Assembly: GCA_031373255.1 (NCBI GenBank)
Contig: JANMMJ010000216.1
Location: forward strand, 20,269-84,268
Direction of reading: 5' to 3'
Source: JANMMJ01 sp031373255
GTDB taxonomy: Bacteria > Pseudomonadota > Alphaproteobacteria > Rhizobiales > Aestuariivirgaceae
DNA length: 64,000 nucleotides
Shown here: positions 8,035 through 18,114 of the stretch, piece after piece
Layout of the letters: every line of letters starts with the position of its first letter
Position numbering within the stretch: the first letter of the stretch is position 1
Made by a program: the position numbers and the translations under genes
The notes under the pieces: model-generated
What the model saw: only the letters and a program-made list of their open reading frames with translations
Databases searched by the model: none
What the model was told of the DNA's origin: nothing

Positions 8035-8937
8035 ATGCCGCATCAACACATAACACCCAGGCGCTATAACATAGGTGCCTCGGTTTTCGAGGCTGAAAAG
8101 TGCCGGGCCGGTCTCTACGTTACGGCAACTCCGATCGGAAACCTGCGCGACATCACCATCTGGGCGCTGGAAACGCTGACGGGCGTGGAGCGCATCCTGT
8201 GCGAGGATACGCGCACCACGGGCAAGCTCATGGAGCGCTACGGCATTCGCACACCGCTTTCGCCCTATCACGAGCACAATGCCGCGAAGGTCAGGCCCGG
8301 CATTGTCGAAAGCCTCGGGCAAGGCGCAGCACTGGCGCTGGTCAGCGATGCTGGAATGCCGCTGGTGTCTGACCCCGGCTACAAACTCGTCGCCGACGCC
8401 GTGGCGGCGGGGCACCATGTCGAAGCCATTCCCGGCGCTTCCGCGACGCTCACGGCCCTGGCGATTTCCGGCCTTCCGACCGACCGGTTCCTGTTCGCCG
8501 GATTTCTCTCCAACAAAACCTCGGAGCGGCGCAATGCGCTTGAAGACCTCAAGCGGTTACGCGCCTCGCTGATCTTTTTCGAAAGTCCGCACCGGATCGT
8601 CGATACGCTGCTGGCTATTGCCGATGTGCTGGACGATCGCCCGGTCGCGGTTACCCGCGAACTGACCAAGATGCATGAAGAAGCGGTGCGTGGCCGCGCA
8701 TCGGAAGTGGCCGCCATATTTTCGGCGAGGCCTTCGATCAAGGGCGAGATCACGCTGGTGGTGGGGCCACCTGAGGCCGCAGAAGTGGTTCATTCGGCAG
8801 CAGACATCGATGCGGCCCTCATGGCGTCGACCCAGTCCATGCCTGCCAGCCAGGCGGCAGCCGACGTGGCGCGCCGCCTTGGCATTTCGCGGAAAGATGC
8901 CTACGCGCGGCTCCTGGCGCTCAAGGGCGAGACCTGA
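8035..8937 (+). CDS. rsmI: 16S rRNA (cytidine1402-2'-O)-methyltransferase
   Basis: 300-residue SAM-dependent methyltransferase of the tetrapyrrole-methylase fold that methylates C1402 in the ribosomal P site. Motifs in order: LYVTATPIGNLRDIT, CEDTRTTGKLMERYGI, VSDAGMPLVSDPGYKLV, IPGASATLTALAISGLP, and FFESPHRI. The start is set at the ATG at 8035; a TTG at 8026 in frame is less likely. Only 21 nt separate it from the divergent lipoprotein gene. Its TGA overlaps the yraN ATG by one base (TGATG), so the two are coupled. Confidence 0.93.
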   Translation: MPHQHITPRRYNIGASVFEAEKCRAGLYVTATPIGNLRDITIWALETLTGVERILCEDTRTTGKLMERYGIRTPLSPYHEHNAAKVRPGIVESLGQGAALALVSDAGMPLVSDPGYKLVADAVAAGHHVEAIPGASATLTALAISGLPTDRFLFAGFLSNKTSERRNALEDLKRLRASLIFFESPHRIVDTLLAIADVLDDRPVAVTRELTKMHEEAVRGRASEVAAIFSARPSIKGEITLVVGPPEAAEVVHSAADIDAALMASTQSMPASQAAADVARRLGISRKDAYARLLALKGET

Positions 8938-9299
8938 TGCGTGACCGCAAACGGGCGGAACGCGGCGGCCATCTCGCCGAACTGGCAGCGCTATGGGTCA
9001 TGCGCTGCAAGGGTTATCGCCTGCTGGCCAGCCGCTACAAGACGCCGATGGGCGAGATCGATCTGATCATGCGGCGCGGCAAAGTAACCTGTTTCATCGA
9101 GGTCAAGAAACGGGCGAGCGACGATGCGGCGATCTTTTCTGTGTCCTCCCGGCAAGCGAAGCGCATCGGTGCCGCGGCGCGCAACTGGATTGCCCACGAC
9201 CAGAAGGCCGCGCAGGGAAACTGGCGCTTTGACATCATCTCGGTGGTTGCCTACCAGTGGCCGAAACATTATCCAGACGCCTTCCAACCGGAAAACTGA
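8937..9299 (+). CDS. yraN: YraN/UPF0102 family nuclease-like protein
   Basis: 120-residue protein with a restriction-endonuclease-like core: the acidic and lysine residues of GEIDLIMRR and CFIEVKKR reproduce the E-x-D ... E-x-K pattern of the fold. The family is widespread and poorly characterised; some members are reported to bind or cut branched DNA. It follows rsmI with a one-base overlap and precedes gshB by 3 nt. That order (lppC divergent from rsmI-yraN-gshB) is common in Rhizobiales. Nuclease activity is inferred from the motif only. Confidence 0.9.
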   Translation: MRDRKRAERGGHLAELAALWVMRCKGYRLLASRYKTPMGEIDLIMRRGKVTCFIEVKKRASDDAAIFSVSSRQAKRIGAAARNWIAHDQKAAQGNWRFDIISVVAYQWPKHYPDAFQPEN

Positions 9300-9302
9300 T
9301 CG

Positions 9303-10241
9303 ATGAACTTGAGCGTTGCAGTGCAGATGGATCCGATCGAACGGATCACGATCCAGGGTGACTCGAGCTTTGCCCTGATGCTGGAGGCGCAGCGGCGCGG
9401 CCATGGCCTGTTCTACTACCAGACCAATACGCTGGCGCTACACGACAGCAAACTCTACGCCACCGGTCACGATGTCACGGTGCAGGACGTGAAAGGCGAA
9501 CATTTCTCGCTGGGGGAAAAGCGGCGCGCCGAGCTTGGTCATTTCGATGTGGTGCTGATGCGCCAGGACCCGCCTTTCGACATGAACTACATCACGGCAA
9601 CGCACCTGCTCGAGCATGTCCATCCCAGGACGCTGGTGGTCAACGATCCCGCCGAAGTGCGCAACGCGCCTGAAAAGATCTTTCTCACGCGCTATCCGCA
9701 GCTCATGCCACCGACGCTGATCTCGCGCGATCTTGCCGAGATTGCCGAGTTCCGCGATGCGCATGGCGATATCATCCTGAAGCCGCTCTATGGCAATGGC
9801 GGGGCTGGCGTGTTCCGCCTTGCCGAGGGTGACCAGAATTTTTCTTCGCTGCTTGAACTCTTCACGCAAGCCTTCCGCGAACCGTTCATCGCGCAGAAAT
9901 ATCTGCCCGCAGTGCGCCAGGGCGACAAGCGCATCATCCTCGTCGACGGCAAGCCTGCCGGCGCCATCAACCGGGTTCCCGCGGCACATGAAAGCCGCTC
10001 CAACATGCATGTGGGCGGCAGGCCGGAACATGCGACACTCACCAGGCGCGAGGAAGAAATCTGCGAAGCCATCGGCCCCGATCTCAAGGCGCGCGGGCTG
10101 ATCTTCGTCGGCATCGATGTCATCGGCGACTATCTCACCGAGATCAACGTCACCTCGCCCACCGGCATTCGCGAAGTGAAGCGTTTCGGCGGTGCCGATA
10201 TCGCGGCACTCATCTGGGATGCCATCGAACGCAAGCGATGA
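9303..10241 (+). CDS. gshB: Glutathione synthetase
   Basis: 312-residue ATP-grasp ligase that adds glycine to gamma-glutamylcysteine, the second step of glutathione synthesis. Visible are the N-terminal substrate segment (VAVQMDPIERI), MRQDPPFDMNYITATHLLE, the nucleotide-binding KPLYGNGGAGVFR, and the metal/product loop EINVTSPTGIREV near the C-terminus. The length is normal. It is the third gene of rsmI-yraN-gshB, and its TGA overlaps the ATG of the following aldolase gene (ATGA). Confidence 0.95.
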   Translation: MNLSVAVQMDPIERITIQGDSSFALMLEAQRRGHGLFYYQTNTLALHDSKLYATGHDVTVQDVKGEHFSLGEKRRAELGHFDVVLMRQDPPFDMNYITATHLLEHVHPRTLVVNDPAEVRNAPEKIFLTRYPQLMPPTLISRDLAEIAEFRDAHGDIILKPLYGNGGAGVFRLAEGDQNFSSLLELFTQAFREPFIAQKYLPAVRQGDKRIILVDGKPAGAINRVPAAHESRSNMHVGGRPEHATLTRREEEICEAIGPDLKARGLIFVGIDVIGDYLTEINVTSPTGIREVKRFGGADIAALIWDAIERKR

Positions 10242-10996
10242 CAGGCCCCGGCCTCAAGCAGCGCCTGCGCAATGGTGAGGTAACCGCCGGTTACATGTGC
10301 CTCATTCCGTCCGCGGTATCGGCTCAGGCGATTGCAGCGGCGGGGGCGGACTGGATCATCATTGACCTTGAGCATGGCCCCATCGGCCCGGAAGCGATGC
10401 ATGCAATGATTTCGGCCACGGCCGGAACGCCCTGCGCGCCTCTGGTGCGAGTGCCCAAATCCGATGAAGTGTGGGTCAAACGGGCGCTGGATGCCGGAGC
10501 CGAAGGCATCTGTTTTCCACTGATCAACACCGCCGCCGATGCCGCGCAAAGCGTTTCGCTGATGCGCTATCCGCCTGAAGGCCAACGTGGCTGGGGGCCT
10601 TTCGTGGCGCATGCCCGCTGGGGTGTGGGGCTGTTTGACTATCTGCCAAAGCGCGGCAAGGCCGGTGTCACGATGATCACCATCGAGATAGCAGAAGCCG
10701 TGGCCAACATCGAGGATATCTGCAAGGTCGAAGGGATCGATTGCGTGGTGGTCGGATCGTTCGATCTTTCGACCGATCTCGGCATTTCGGGTCAATTTGA
10801 TTCACCCGCATTCAAGGATGCGATCGCCAGAATCGAAGCCGCTGTCTTCGCTGCGGGCCTGCCACTTGGTGGCGCGGCGCTCAACCCAGACCAGACCAAG
10901 GCCCTGCTCGCACGCGGCTACCGCATCGTGCTGCACGGCTTCGACGTGCTGATGCTGGGCGGCCTGGTGCGGCAGGCTGCTGCGTGGCGTACTTAG
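10238..10996 (+). CDS. HpcH/HpaI family class II aldolase
   Basis: 252-residue TIM-barrel aldolase of the HpcH/HpaI and 2-dehydro-3-deoxyglucarate aldolase (GarL) group, which cleave 2-keto acids to pyruvate plus an aldehyde using a divalent metal. Signatures: DWIIIDLEHGPIG near the N-terminus, LVRVPKSDEVWVKRALDAGA, GICFPLINTAADA, and the metal-region VVVGSFDLSTDLGI. The substrate cannot be read from sequence. It overlaps gshB by 4 nt, so the two are probably cotranslated, although no metabolic link with glutathione is obvious. It is convergent with the SPFH gene. Confidence 0.85.
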   Translation: MTGPGLKQRLRNGEVTAGYMCLIPSAVSAQAIAAAGADWIIIDLEHGPIGPEAMHAMISATAGTPCAPLVRVPKSDEVWVKRALDAGAEGICFPLINTAADAAQSVSLMRYPPEGQRGWGPFVAHARWGVGLFDYLPKRGKAGVTMITIEIAEAVANIEDICKVEGIDCVVVGSFDLSTDLGISGQFDSPAFKDAIARIEAAVFAAGLPLGGAALNPDQTKALLARGYRIVLHGFDVLMLGGLVRQAAAWRT

Positions 10997-11025
10997 CCAC
11001 TTTATGCGTTAGCAATTCGGTTCGG

Positions 11026-12807
11026 CTATTGTTGCGTCGCGCCTTGGCCCTTCGAGTTTCCAAAAGCATTCCCCAGAATTGCCGCGGCACCTTCGAGGCC
11101 TGAACCGTTGACAACGGTGGAGGGCACCAGCTTGCCGACCAGGGCGACAAGTTGCGGTTCGCGCTCCAGCGAGGCCAGAACCTTCTCCAGGCCCTGCAGA
11201 ATGGCCACCCGGTCCTGCCCCAGCACGAGGGCCTGGGCGCTCTGTCCCTTGGCAATCTCCTCGAGATACTGGCGCTCGGCCCGCCCCAGCGCCGCACGCT
11301 CGGCTTCGCGCTGGTTGGCGACCTGCACGGCGATTTGCGATTGCACGAGGCGGGGCTGCTCATCGGCCGTGGCGCGGGCCTGTTCGGTCTCGATCCGCTG
11401 CTTCTGCGCCTCGGTTTCGCGCTTGTAGGCTTCGCCAAGCTGGTCCGCCAATTGCTGGCGGATGCGGGCAACCAGGATTTCGGGGGGAATCGCCGGTTCG
11501 CCCAGGCGGATTTCCTTGATCTCAACGCCAGCCTTGCGCGATTCGGCCTTGATCTGATCCTCGATCGTATCCTCGATGGCTTCGCGGTTCTCGATGAAAT
11601 CCAGGACCTTGGTCGAACGGACATCGTAGCCGACGATCTTGTCGCCTTCCTTCCGTGGAATGCGTATCGACGAGCCGGCCACGTTGCGCACGATTGACCT
11701 GATCAGCGGGGTCAGAATGCGGTGCTCGATATCCTGCATGCCACCCACGGAACCCGCCACGATCGGTGCGTTCTCCGGCGATATCTGCGCCACGACACGA
11801 AGTTCCTGGGGAATGTCCCAGCCCTCGACCTTGACCGAAACGGCACGGTCGACTGCCGTGTCCGGAATGGCGATCTCGACGGTGCTCTCCACCTGCTTGA
11901 GATTGCCCTGCTGGTCGATCGACAGGTCGATGCTGCGGCGGCGGTATCCGCCGCGGTATTCCCAGGTCTGCACCCTCGTATCGACCAGGGTCACGTCATA
12001 GGCATGGCGGTTGAGATAATAGGCGCCGGGCAGCAAGGGCTCCTTCCAGAGCCCGATGCAGCCTTTCGGCACAAGCGGGACCGACAGGGCATCGGCATCA
12101 TGCTGGGCCTGGCTCACCCGGACCATTTCCTCCTTGCAGTTGATGCCGGGCTGCTGGACATTGGACTTGACCACGCCGACCTGGCCGGTCGGAATGATGG
12201 TCGCGGCGGTTTCGTCATCAATCCGTACACTGAAGAGATAGCGGTTGAGGCGGTAGACGCCCGGCTTGAGCACAGTTTCCTGGGGACCGCGATAACCGCC
12301 ATTCTCGATGAAGGTCCTGGCGTCCAGCATGCTGGCCAGCCTGTCGTCGGGAATGACCGGGGCAATGAACATGCCTTCCGGCATGGGCGCACCATCGTTG
12401 GCTGTGAGCTGGCCGTAGAAACCCTCCGGAACCGATACGACATCGTGCTGCTCGATATCGCTCAAGACATTGAGCAGCGGCCGGAAATGAAATCCGGGGC
12501 CGAGCAGTTCGGCCTGCGGACCTTTCTGGCCTTCGACCGCAATGATGCGGCCCGGCGGAAGATCGTCTGCCATGTAAATCCGCTTGATATGGCCAACCTT
12601 GTCGGCGCCAATCAGGGCAAACGATGTGGAAGAGAGAAAACCCAATCCGCCGAGAATCAGCAAGGCGCCTGAAACCGGGCCGGTGAGCAGGGTGGACATC
12701 GCCCCCGAAAGGCCGCGGCCGGGTGGTGCTGCAGCCACGTTGCTGCGCAGGAAAGCGTTGATACCCAGGACGATCAACACGAGGCCAAAGACGACGCTCA
12801 ACATCAT
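11026..12807 (-). CDS. SPFH/Band 7 domain membrane protein (flotillin-like)
   Basis: 593-residue protein with two N-terminal hydrophobic segments (MMLSVVFGLVLIVLGINAFL and SGALLILGGLGFLSSTSFAL). A Band 7/SPFH domain follows, then a long alanine- and glutamate-rich coiled coil (REAERAALGRAERQYLEEIA) and a glycine-rich tail. Such proteins form membrane scaffolds, and some regulate proteases or membrane order. The start is ATG at 12807, preceded by a strong GGAAAGGAA site; an in-frame extension to 12858 is less likely. It stands alone, divergent from bmp. No catalytic domain is seen. Confidence 0.85.
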   Translation of the reverse strand: MMLSVVFGLVLIVLGINAFLRSNVAAAPPGRGLSGAMSTLLTGPVSGALLILGGLGFLSSTSFALIGADKVGHIKRIYMADDLPPGRIIAVEGQKGPQAELLGPGFHFRPLLNVLSDIEQHDVVSVPEGFYGQLTANDGAPMPEGMFIAPVIPDDRLASMLDARTFIENGGYRGPQETVLKPGVYRLNRYLFSVRIDDETAATIIPTGQVGVVKSNVQQPGINCKEEMVRVSQAQHDADALSVPLVPKGCIGLWKEPLLPGAYYLNRHAYDVTLVDTRVQTWEYRGGYRRRSIDLSIDQQGNLKQVESTVEIAIPDTAVDRAVSVKVEGWDIPQELRVVAQISPENAPIVAGSVGGMQDIEHRILTPLIRSIVRNVAGSSIRIPRKEGDKIVGYDVRSTKVLDFIENREAIEDTIEDQIKAESRKAGVEIKEIRLGEPAIPPEILVARIRQQLADQLGEAYKRETEAQKQRIETEQARATADEQPRLVQSQIAVQVANQREAERAALGRAERQYLEEIAKGQSAQALVLGQDRVAILQGLEKVLASLEREPQLVALVGKLVPSTVVNGSGLEGAAAILGNAFGNSKGQGATQQ

Positions 12808-12899
12808 GCGTTCCTTTCCAACGATTATTTTCCTAACACAAGACCGGCTAAATGTCAATGATCAATTGAACGTGCGTAAAACCCTGATCGCGCTTGCAA

Positions 12900-12920
12900 A
12901 TGACGGGAAGTTAGCGTCAT
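12900..12920. promoter_or_regulatory. Dyad upstream of the nucleoside operon
   Basis: ATGACG, nine bases, then CGTCAT form a perfect 6-bp inverted repeat 50-70 bp upstream of the bmp start, between divergent SPFH and bmp genes. The size suits a dimeric regulator. I cannot name the regulator and see no regulator gene in the cluster. Confidence 0.3.
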
Positions 12921-12969
12921 CATGGACCAAGGCTTGATCAGCCGGTCAAAAAATCCAGGGAGCGTTCAG

Positions 12970-13968
12970 ATGATCAAGAAACTACTCGCCGCAGCCGCGG
13001 TCACCGCCATGATGGCCGTTTCGGCCTTCGCCGCAGATGACAAGCCGGCCATCGTGTTCGATATCGGCGGCAAGTTCGACAAGTCGTTCAACGAAAGCAT
13101 GTTCAACGGTTCGGAGAAATTCAAGGCCGAGAGCGGCATCCAGTACGGCGAGTTCGAAATCGCCAACGAGGCGCAGCGCGAACAGGCCATCCGCAATTTC
13201 GCCGACCAGGGCTATAGCCCGATCATCGCCGCCGGTTTCGCCCAGGCAGCGGCCGTCGAGAAGGTCGCCAAGGAATATCCGGACCTCAAGTTTGCCATCG
13301 TCGACATGGTTGTCGATCTCCCCAACGTGCAATCGATCGTGTTCAATGAACATGAAGGATCCTATCTCGTCGGCGTGCTTGCCGGCATGGCCACCAAGTC
13401 CGGAAAGGTCGGATTTGTCGGCGGCATGGATATTCCGCTGATCCGCAAGTTTGCCTGCGGCTACGTCCAGGGCGTAAAGGCGGCCAAGGCCGATGCTCAG
13501 GTGTTCCAGAACATGACCGGCGACACGGGCGCTGCCTGGAACGATCCGGTCAAGGGCGGCGAAATCACCAAGGGGCAGATGGCCCAGGGTGCCGACGTTG
13601 TCTATGCGGCAGCCGGCGCCACGGGCCTCGGCGTATTGCAGGCCGCAGCTGACGGCGGCGCGCTATCGATCGGCGTCGATGCCAACCAGAACCACCTGCA
13701 TCCCGGCAAGGTCCTGACCTCGATGCTGAAACGCGTCGATGTCGCCGTCTACAACGTCATGAAGTCGGGCAAGGACGGCACCTTCAAGCCGGGAATCCAG
13801 GCGCTCGGCCTCAAGGAAGACGGCGTGGGCTATGCCATGGACGACAACAACAAGCCGCTGGTCACAGCCGAAATGCAGGCGGCTGCCGAAAAGGCCAAGG
13901 CGGACATCATCTCGGGTGCCGTCAAGGTGCACGACTACACCTCGGACAACGCCTGTCCGGTGCAGTAA
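12970..13968 (+). CDS. BMP-family nucleoside-binding protein of an ABC transporter
   Basis: 332-residue periplasmic binding protein of the BMP/PnrA/Med family, whose characterised members bind purine nucleosides. A signal peptide (MIKKLLAAAAVTAMMAVSAFA) has no lipobox, so the protein should be free in the periplasm. Family motifs include DKSFNESMFNGSEKF, YPDLKFAIVD and GSYLVGVLAGMATKSGKVGF. The start at 12970 is preceded by AGGGAG at 12957-12962. It heads an operon of ABC transporter and nucleoside-catabolic genes. Nucleoside specificity rests on family plus neighbours (cdd, PNP, deoA, deoB). Confidence 0.9.
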   Translation: MIKKLLAAAAVTAMMAVSAFAADDKPAIVFDIGGKFDKSFNESMFNGSEKFKAESGIQYGEFEIANEAQREQAIRNFADQGYSPIIAAGFAQAAAVEKVAKEYPDLKFAIVDMVVDLPNVQSIVFNEHEGSYLVGVLAGMATKSGKVGFVGGMDIPLIRKFACGYVQGVKAAKADAQVFQNMTGDTGAAWNDPVKGGEITKGQMAQGADVVYAAAGATGLGVLQAAADGGALSIGVDANQNHLHPGKVLTSMLKRVDVAVYNVMKSGKDGTFKPGIQALGLKEDGVGYAMDDNNKPLVTAEMQAAAEKAKADIISGAVKVHDYTSDNACPVQ

Positions 13969-13982
13969 ACGATAAAACGCTC

Positions 13983-14018
13983 TTCCCCGGCATCGCCGGG
14001 GAAGTGGCCCAAAGGGCC
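13983..14018 (+). other. Tandem hairpins downstream of bmp
   Basis: A perfect 9-bp stem with a 3-base loop (TTCCCCGGC ATC GCCGGGGAA, 13983-14003) is followed by GGCCC AAA GGGCC (14006-14018). No T-tract follows, so this is more likely a transcript-stabilising or attenuating element than a terminator. Such stems often lie after binding-protein genes, which need more mRNA than the rest of a transporter operon. Confidence 0.5.
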
Positions 14019-14066
14019 GAAGAGGTGTTGCCGACCAAAGAGAAGAGACAGATTTTGTCGAAACAC

Positions 14067-14112
14067 CCCCTCCCGCCTTCGGCATCCTCCCCCCAGCGCG
14101 TTGCGGGAGGGG
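14067..14112 (+). promoter_or_regulatory. Inverted repeat covering the ribosome site of the ABC ATPase gene
   Basis: CCCCTCCCGC (14067-14076) is perfectly complementary to GCGGGAGGGG (14103-14112). The right arm contains the Shine-Dalgarno of the gene starting at 14118. If paired in mRNA, the 10-bp G+C-rich stem with a 26-base loop would mask translation initiation. It may instead be a dispersed extragenic palindrome that happens to supply the ribosome site. Confidence 0.45.
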
Positions 14113-14117
14113 AAATC

Positions 14118-15635
<1,518 letters not shown>

Positions 15636-15660
15636 TGCGCCTCTCTGGGCGTGATCGGCC

Positions 15661-16755
15661 ATGAGCAGCAAGGGCGAGCTTCCGGCCTGGGTCGACGTCG
15701 GCGTCGTTCCGCTGCTCAATCTTCTGGTGGCGCTGGTGGTTTCCGGCCTCGTGGTCATCATCATCGGCGAGAACCCTTTCGAGGCCATGTGGATCATGCT
15801 CAAGGGCGCGGTCGGCTCGATCAAGGGCTGGGGGTATCTCCTCTACTACGCCACCAACTTCGTGTTCACCGGCCTTGCGGTGGCCATTGCCTTCCACGCC
15901 GGCCTGTTCAACATCGGTGGCGAAGGCCAGGCCTATATGGCAGGTGCAGGTGCCGCAGCCGTGGGTCTCGGGCTTGAGTTCCTGCCCTGGCCCATCGTCA
16001 TTCCGCTGGCGATCCTCGCCGCCATGGCGGTTGGCGCTTTCTGGGCCTGGGTGCCGGGCGTGCTGCAAGTGAAACGCGGCAGCCACATCGTCATCACCAC
16101 CATCATGTTCAACTACATCGCCTTGAGCCTGATGGGCTATCTGATCAACTACGGGTTCCGTCCGGTCGGCAAGATGGCGGTCGAGAGCCGGGAGATCACC
16201 GGTGCCTACATCATGAGCTTCCGCGAAGTGGCGCGGGCGTTCTTCGATGTGCGCCTTGCCTCGACGCCGCTCAATTTCACGGTGTTCCTGGCAATAGTGG
16301 CGGCCGTGGTCATCTGGTACCTTTTATGGCGTACCAAGCTTGGCTATGAAATCCGAGCGGTGGGCGCCAACACCGATGCGGCGATCTATGCCGGCATCAA
16401 GCCTGACCGCATCATCGTCATCACCATGGCGATCTCGGGCGCTCTGGCGGGCCTGATGGCCGTCAACGAAATCCTTGGCGCGCAGCACCGGCTGGTGCTC
16501 GGCTTCGTCCAGGGTTCAGGCTTCGTCGGCATCGCGGTTGCCCTGATGGGCCGCTCGCATCCGCTCGGCATCGTGCTCTCGGCCATGCTGTTCGGCCTGC
16601 TCTACCAGGGCGGCACGGAACTTTCCTTCGCCAAGCCCGAGATTAACCGCGACATGATCGTGGTCATCCAGGGGCTTGTCATCCTGTTCATGGGCGCCCT
16701 TGAATATGCCTTCCGCCCGTGGCTCGCCGCGCTGTTCATCAAGGCCGAGGACTGA
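15661..16755 (+). CDS. Nucleoside ABC transporter permease 1
   Basis: 364-residue inner-membrane permease of the BPD_transp_2 family (YufP/NupB type), with roughly nine or ten hydrophobic segments. Family features are AIAFHAGLFNIGGEGQAYMAG, RGSHIVITTIMFNYIALSL and the cytoplasmic coupling region KLGYEIRAVGANTDAAIYAGI. It forms the heterodimeric channel with the next gene product. It starts 25 nt after the ATPase stop, and 4 nt separate its stop from the next start. Confidence 0.92.
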   Translation: MSSKGELPAWVDVGVVPLLNLLVALVVSGLVVIIIGENPFEAMWIMLKGAVGSIKGWGYLLYYATNFVFTGLAVAIAFHAGLFNIGGEGQAYMAGAGAAAVGLGLEFLPWPIVIPLAILAAMAVGAFWAWVPGVLQVKRGSHIVITTIMFNYIALSLMGYLINYGFRPVGKMAVESREITGAYIMSFREVARAFFDVRLASTPLNFTVFLAIVAAVVIWYLLWRTKLGYEIRAVGANTDAAIYAGIKPDRIIVITMAISGALAGLMAVNEILGAQHRLVLGFVQGSGFVGIAVALMGRSHPLGIVLSAMLFGLLYQGGTELSFAKPEINRDMIVVIQGLVILFMGALEYAFRPWLAALFIKAED

Positions 16756-16759
16756 GACG

Positions 16760-17716
16760 ATGGATCTCTATGTCGAAATCCTTGCCTCGACCATCCGCTA
16801 CACGGTGCCGCTGATTCTTGCCTGCCTCGCAGGGCTATGGTCGGAGCGGTCCGGCATCGTGGATATCGGGCTTGAGGGCAAAATGCTGATTGCGGCGTTC
16901 GTCGCTGCGTCAGCCTCGGCGGTATTCGGATCGGCATGGATCGGGCTGTGCCTCGCCATCCTCACTTCGGTCGGCTTTGCACTGGTGCATGGCTATGCTT
17001 CGATCAACCAGCGCGGCAACCAGGTGGTATCCGGTGTTGCCATCAACATGCTCGCCGCCGGTCTTGCCATCGTGCTTGGCAATGAGTGGTTCAAGGAAGG
17101 CGGGCGCACTCCGGCGCTTCCTCCCGAGGGCCGCTTCCTGCCGGTGCAGATTCCGGGGCTCAGCGCTTTTGCCGATGTGCCCCTTCTAGGCGCCATCTTC
17201 AAAGTGTTCTTCGCCCATTCGATCCTCACCTATGTCGCCTTCATCATGGTACCGGTCACGGCCTGGGCGCTGTCGCGCACCCGCTTCGGCCTCAGGCTCA
17301 GGGCGGTTGGCGAAAATCCACACGCAGTGGATACTGCAGGCATCTCGGTGGCGCGGCTGCGCTACATGGCGGTAACCATCACTGGTGTTTTATGCGGCAT
17401 CGCGGGGACGTTCATTTCCACGTCGCTCTCGTCAAGCTTTGTGAGGGACATCACGGCCGGAATGGGCTTCATGGCGCTAGCCGCATTGATTTTCGCCAAC
17501 TGGCACGCATGGCCGGCACTCGGGGCCTGCCTGCTTTTCGGATTCCTGCAGGCCAGCGGCACATTCCTGCAGGGCAAAAATCTGTTTGGCGTACAAATCC
17601 CGGTACAGTTCATCAACATGCTGCCCTATGTGTTGACCGTCGTCCTGCTGGCCGGCTTCATCGGCAAGTCCATTCCGCCGCGAGCCAGTGGCATTCCCTA
17701 TACGAAGGACCGCTGA
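16760..17716 (+). CDS. Nucleoside ABC transporter permease 2
   Basis: 318-residue partner permease (YufQ/NupC type). The N-terminal LAGLWSERSGIVDIGLEGKM, the segment YASINQRGNQVVSGVAINML and the coupling motif FGLRLRAVGENPHAVDTAGI are typical. About eight hydrophobic segments are visible. ATG at 16760 was chosen over an upstream extension lying inside the previous gene. It is followed after 2 nt by cdd, tying transport directly to cytidine deamination. Confidence 0.92.
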   Translation: MDLYVEILASTIRYTVPLILACLAGLWSERSGIVDIGLEGKMLIAAFVAASASAVFGSAWIGLCLAILTSVGFALVHGYASINQRGNQVVSGVAINMLAAGLAIVLGNEWFKEGGRTPALPPEGRFLPVQIPGLSAFADVPLLGAIFKVFFAHSILTYVAFIMVPVTAWALSRTRFGLRLRAVGENPHAVDTAGISVARLRYMAVTITGVLCGIAGTFISTSLSSSFVRDITAGMGFMALAALIFANWHAWPALGACLLFGFLQASGTFLQGKNLFGVQIPVQFINMLPYVLTVVLLAGFIGKSIPPRASGIPYTKDR

Positions 17717-17718
17717 AC

Positions 17719-18114
17719 ATGAGCCGCGACCTGATCGAGGCTGCAAAGCATGCGCGCCTCAAGGCCCATGCGCCCTACTCCAAATTCCTGGTGGGGGCCG
17801 CAGTGCGCGACGAACAAGGCCGCGTCTTCGCCGGTTGTAATGTCGAGAACGCGGCCTATCCGCAGGGCTGGTGCGCCGAGCCTTCGGCAATCTCCGCGCT
17901 CATCATGGGGGGCGGCAAACGCATTGCCGAAGTCGCGGTCATGGGCAACGGCGACGTACTGTGCACGCCGTGTGGCGGCTGCCGCCAGAAAATCCGCGAA
18001 TTCGCCTCTGACGATGTGAAAATCTATTGCTGCACGGAAAACGGTGAACTTCTCCGCACCTTCACACTGGGCGAGTTGCTCCCGTCTTCCTTTGGACCGG
18101 AACACCTCAAATGA
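17719..18114 (+). CDS. cdd: Cytidine deaminase
   Basis: 131-residue zinc enzyme converting cytidine and deoxycytidine to uridine and deoxyuridine. The probable zinc ligands are Cys52 (in CAEPSA), Cys85 and Cys88 (in TPCGGCRQ), with Glu54 as the proton shuttle. APYSKFLVGAAV and AGCNVENAAYP are standard for tetrameric CDA. It sits between the permease and purine nucleoside phosphorylase genes and overlaps the latter by 4 nt, so salvage of imported pyrimidine nucleosides is the evident role. Confidence 0.95.
   Translation: MSRDLIEAAKHARLKAHAPYSKFLVGAAVRDEQGRVFAGCNVENAAYPQGWCAEPSAISALIMGGGKRIAEVAVMGNGDVLCTPCGGCRQKIREFASDDVKIYCCTENGELLRTFTLGELLPSSFGPEHLK

Noticed and set aside
11722..12672. 316-codon open frame on the plus strand
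   Set aside because: Antisense to the SPFH protein gene; no motif seen.
13983..14018. Intrinsic terminator after bmp
   Set aside because: Strong stems but no T-tract, and the operon clearly continues; recorded as a stabilising or attenuating element instead.
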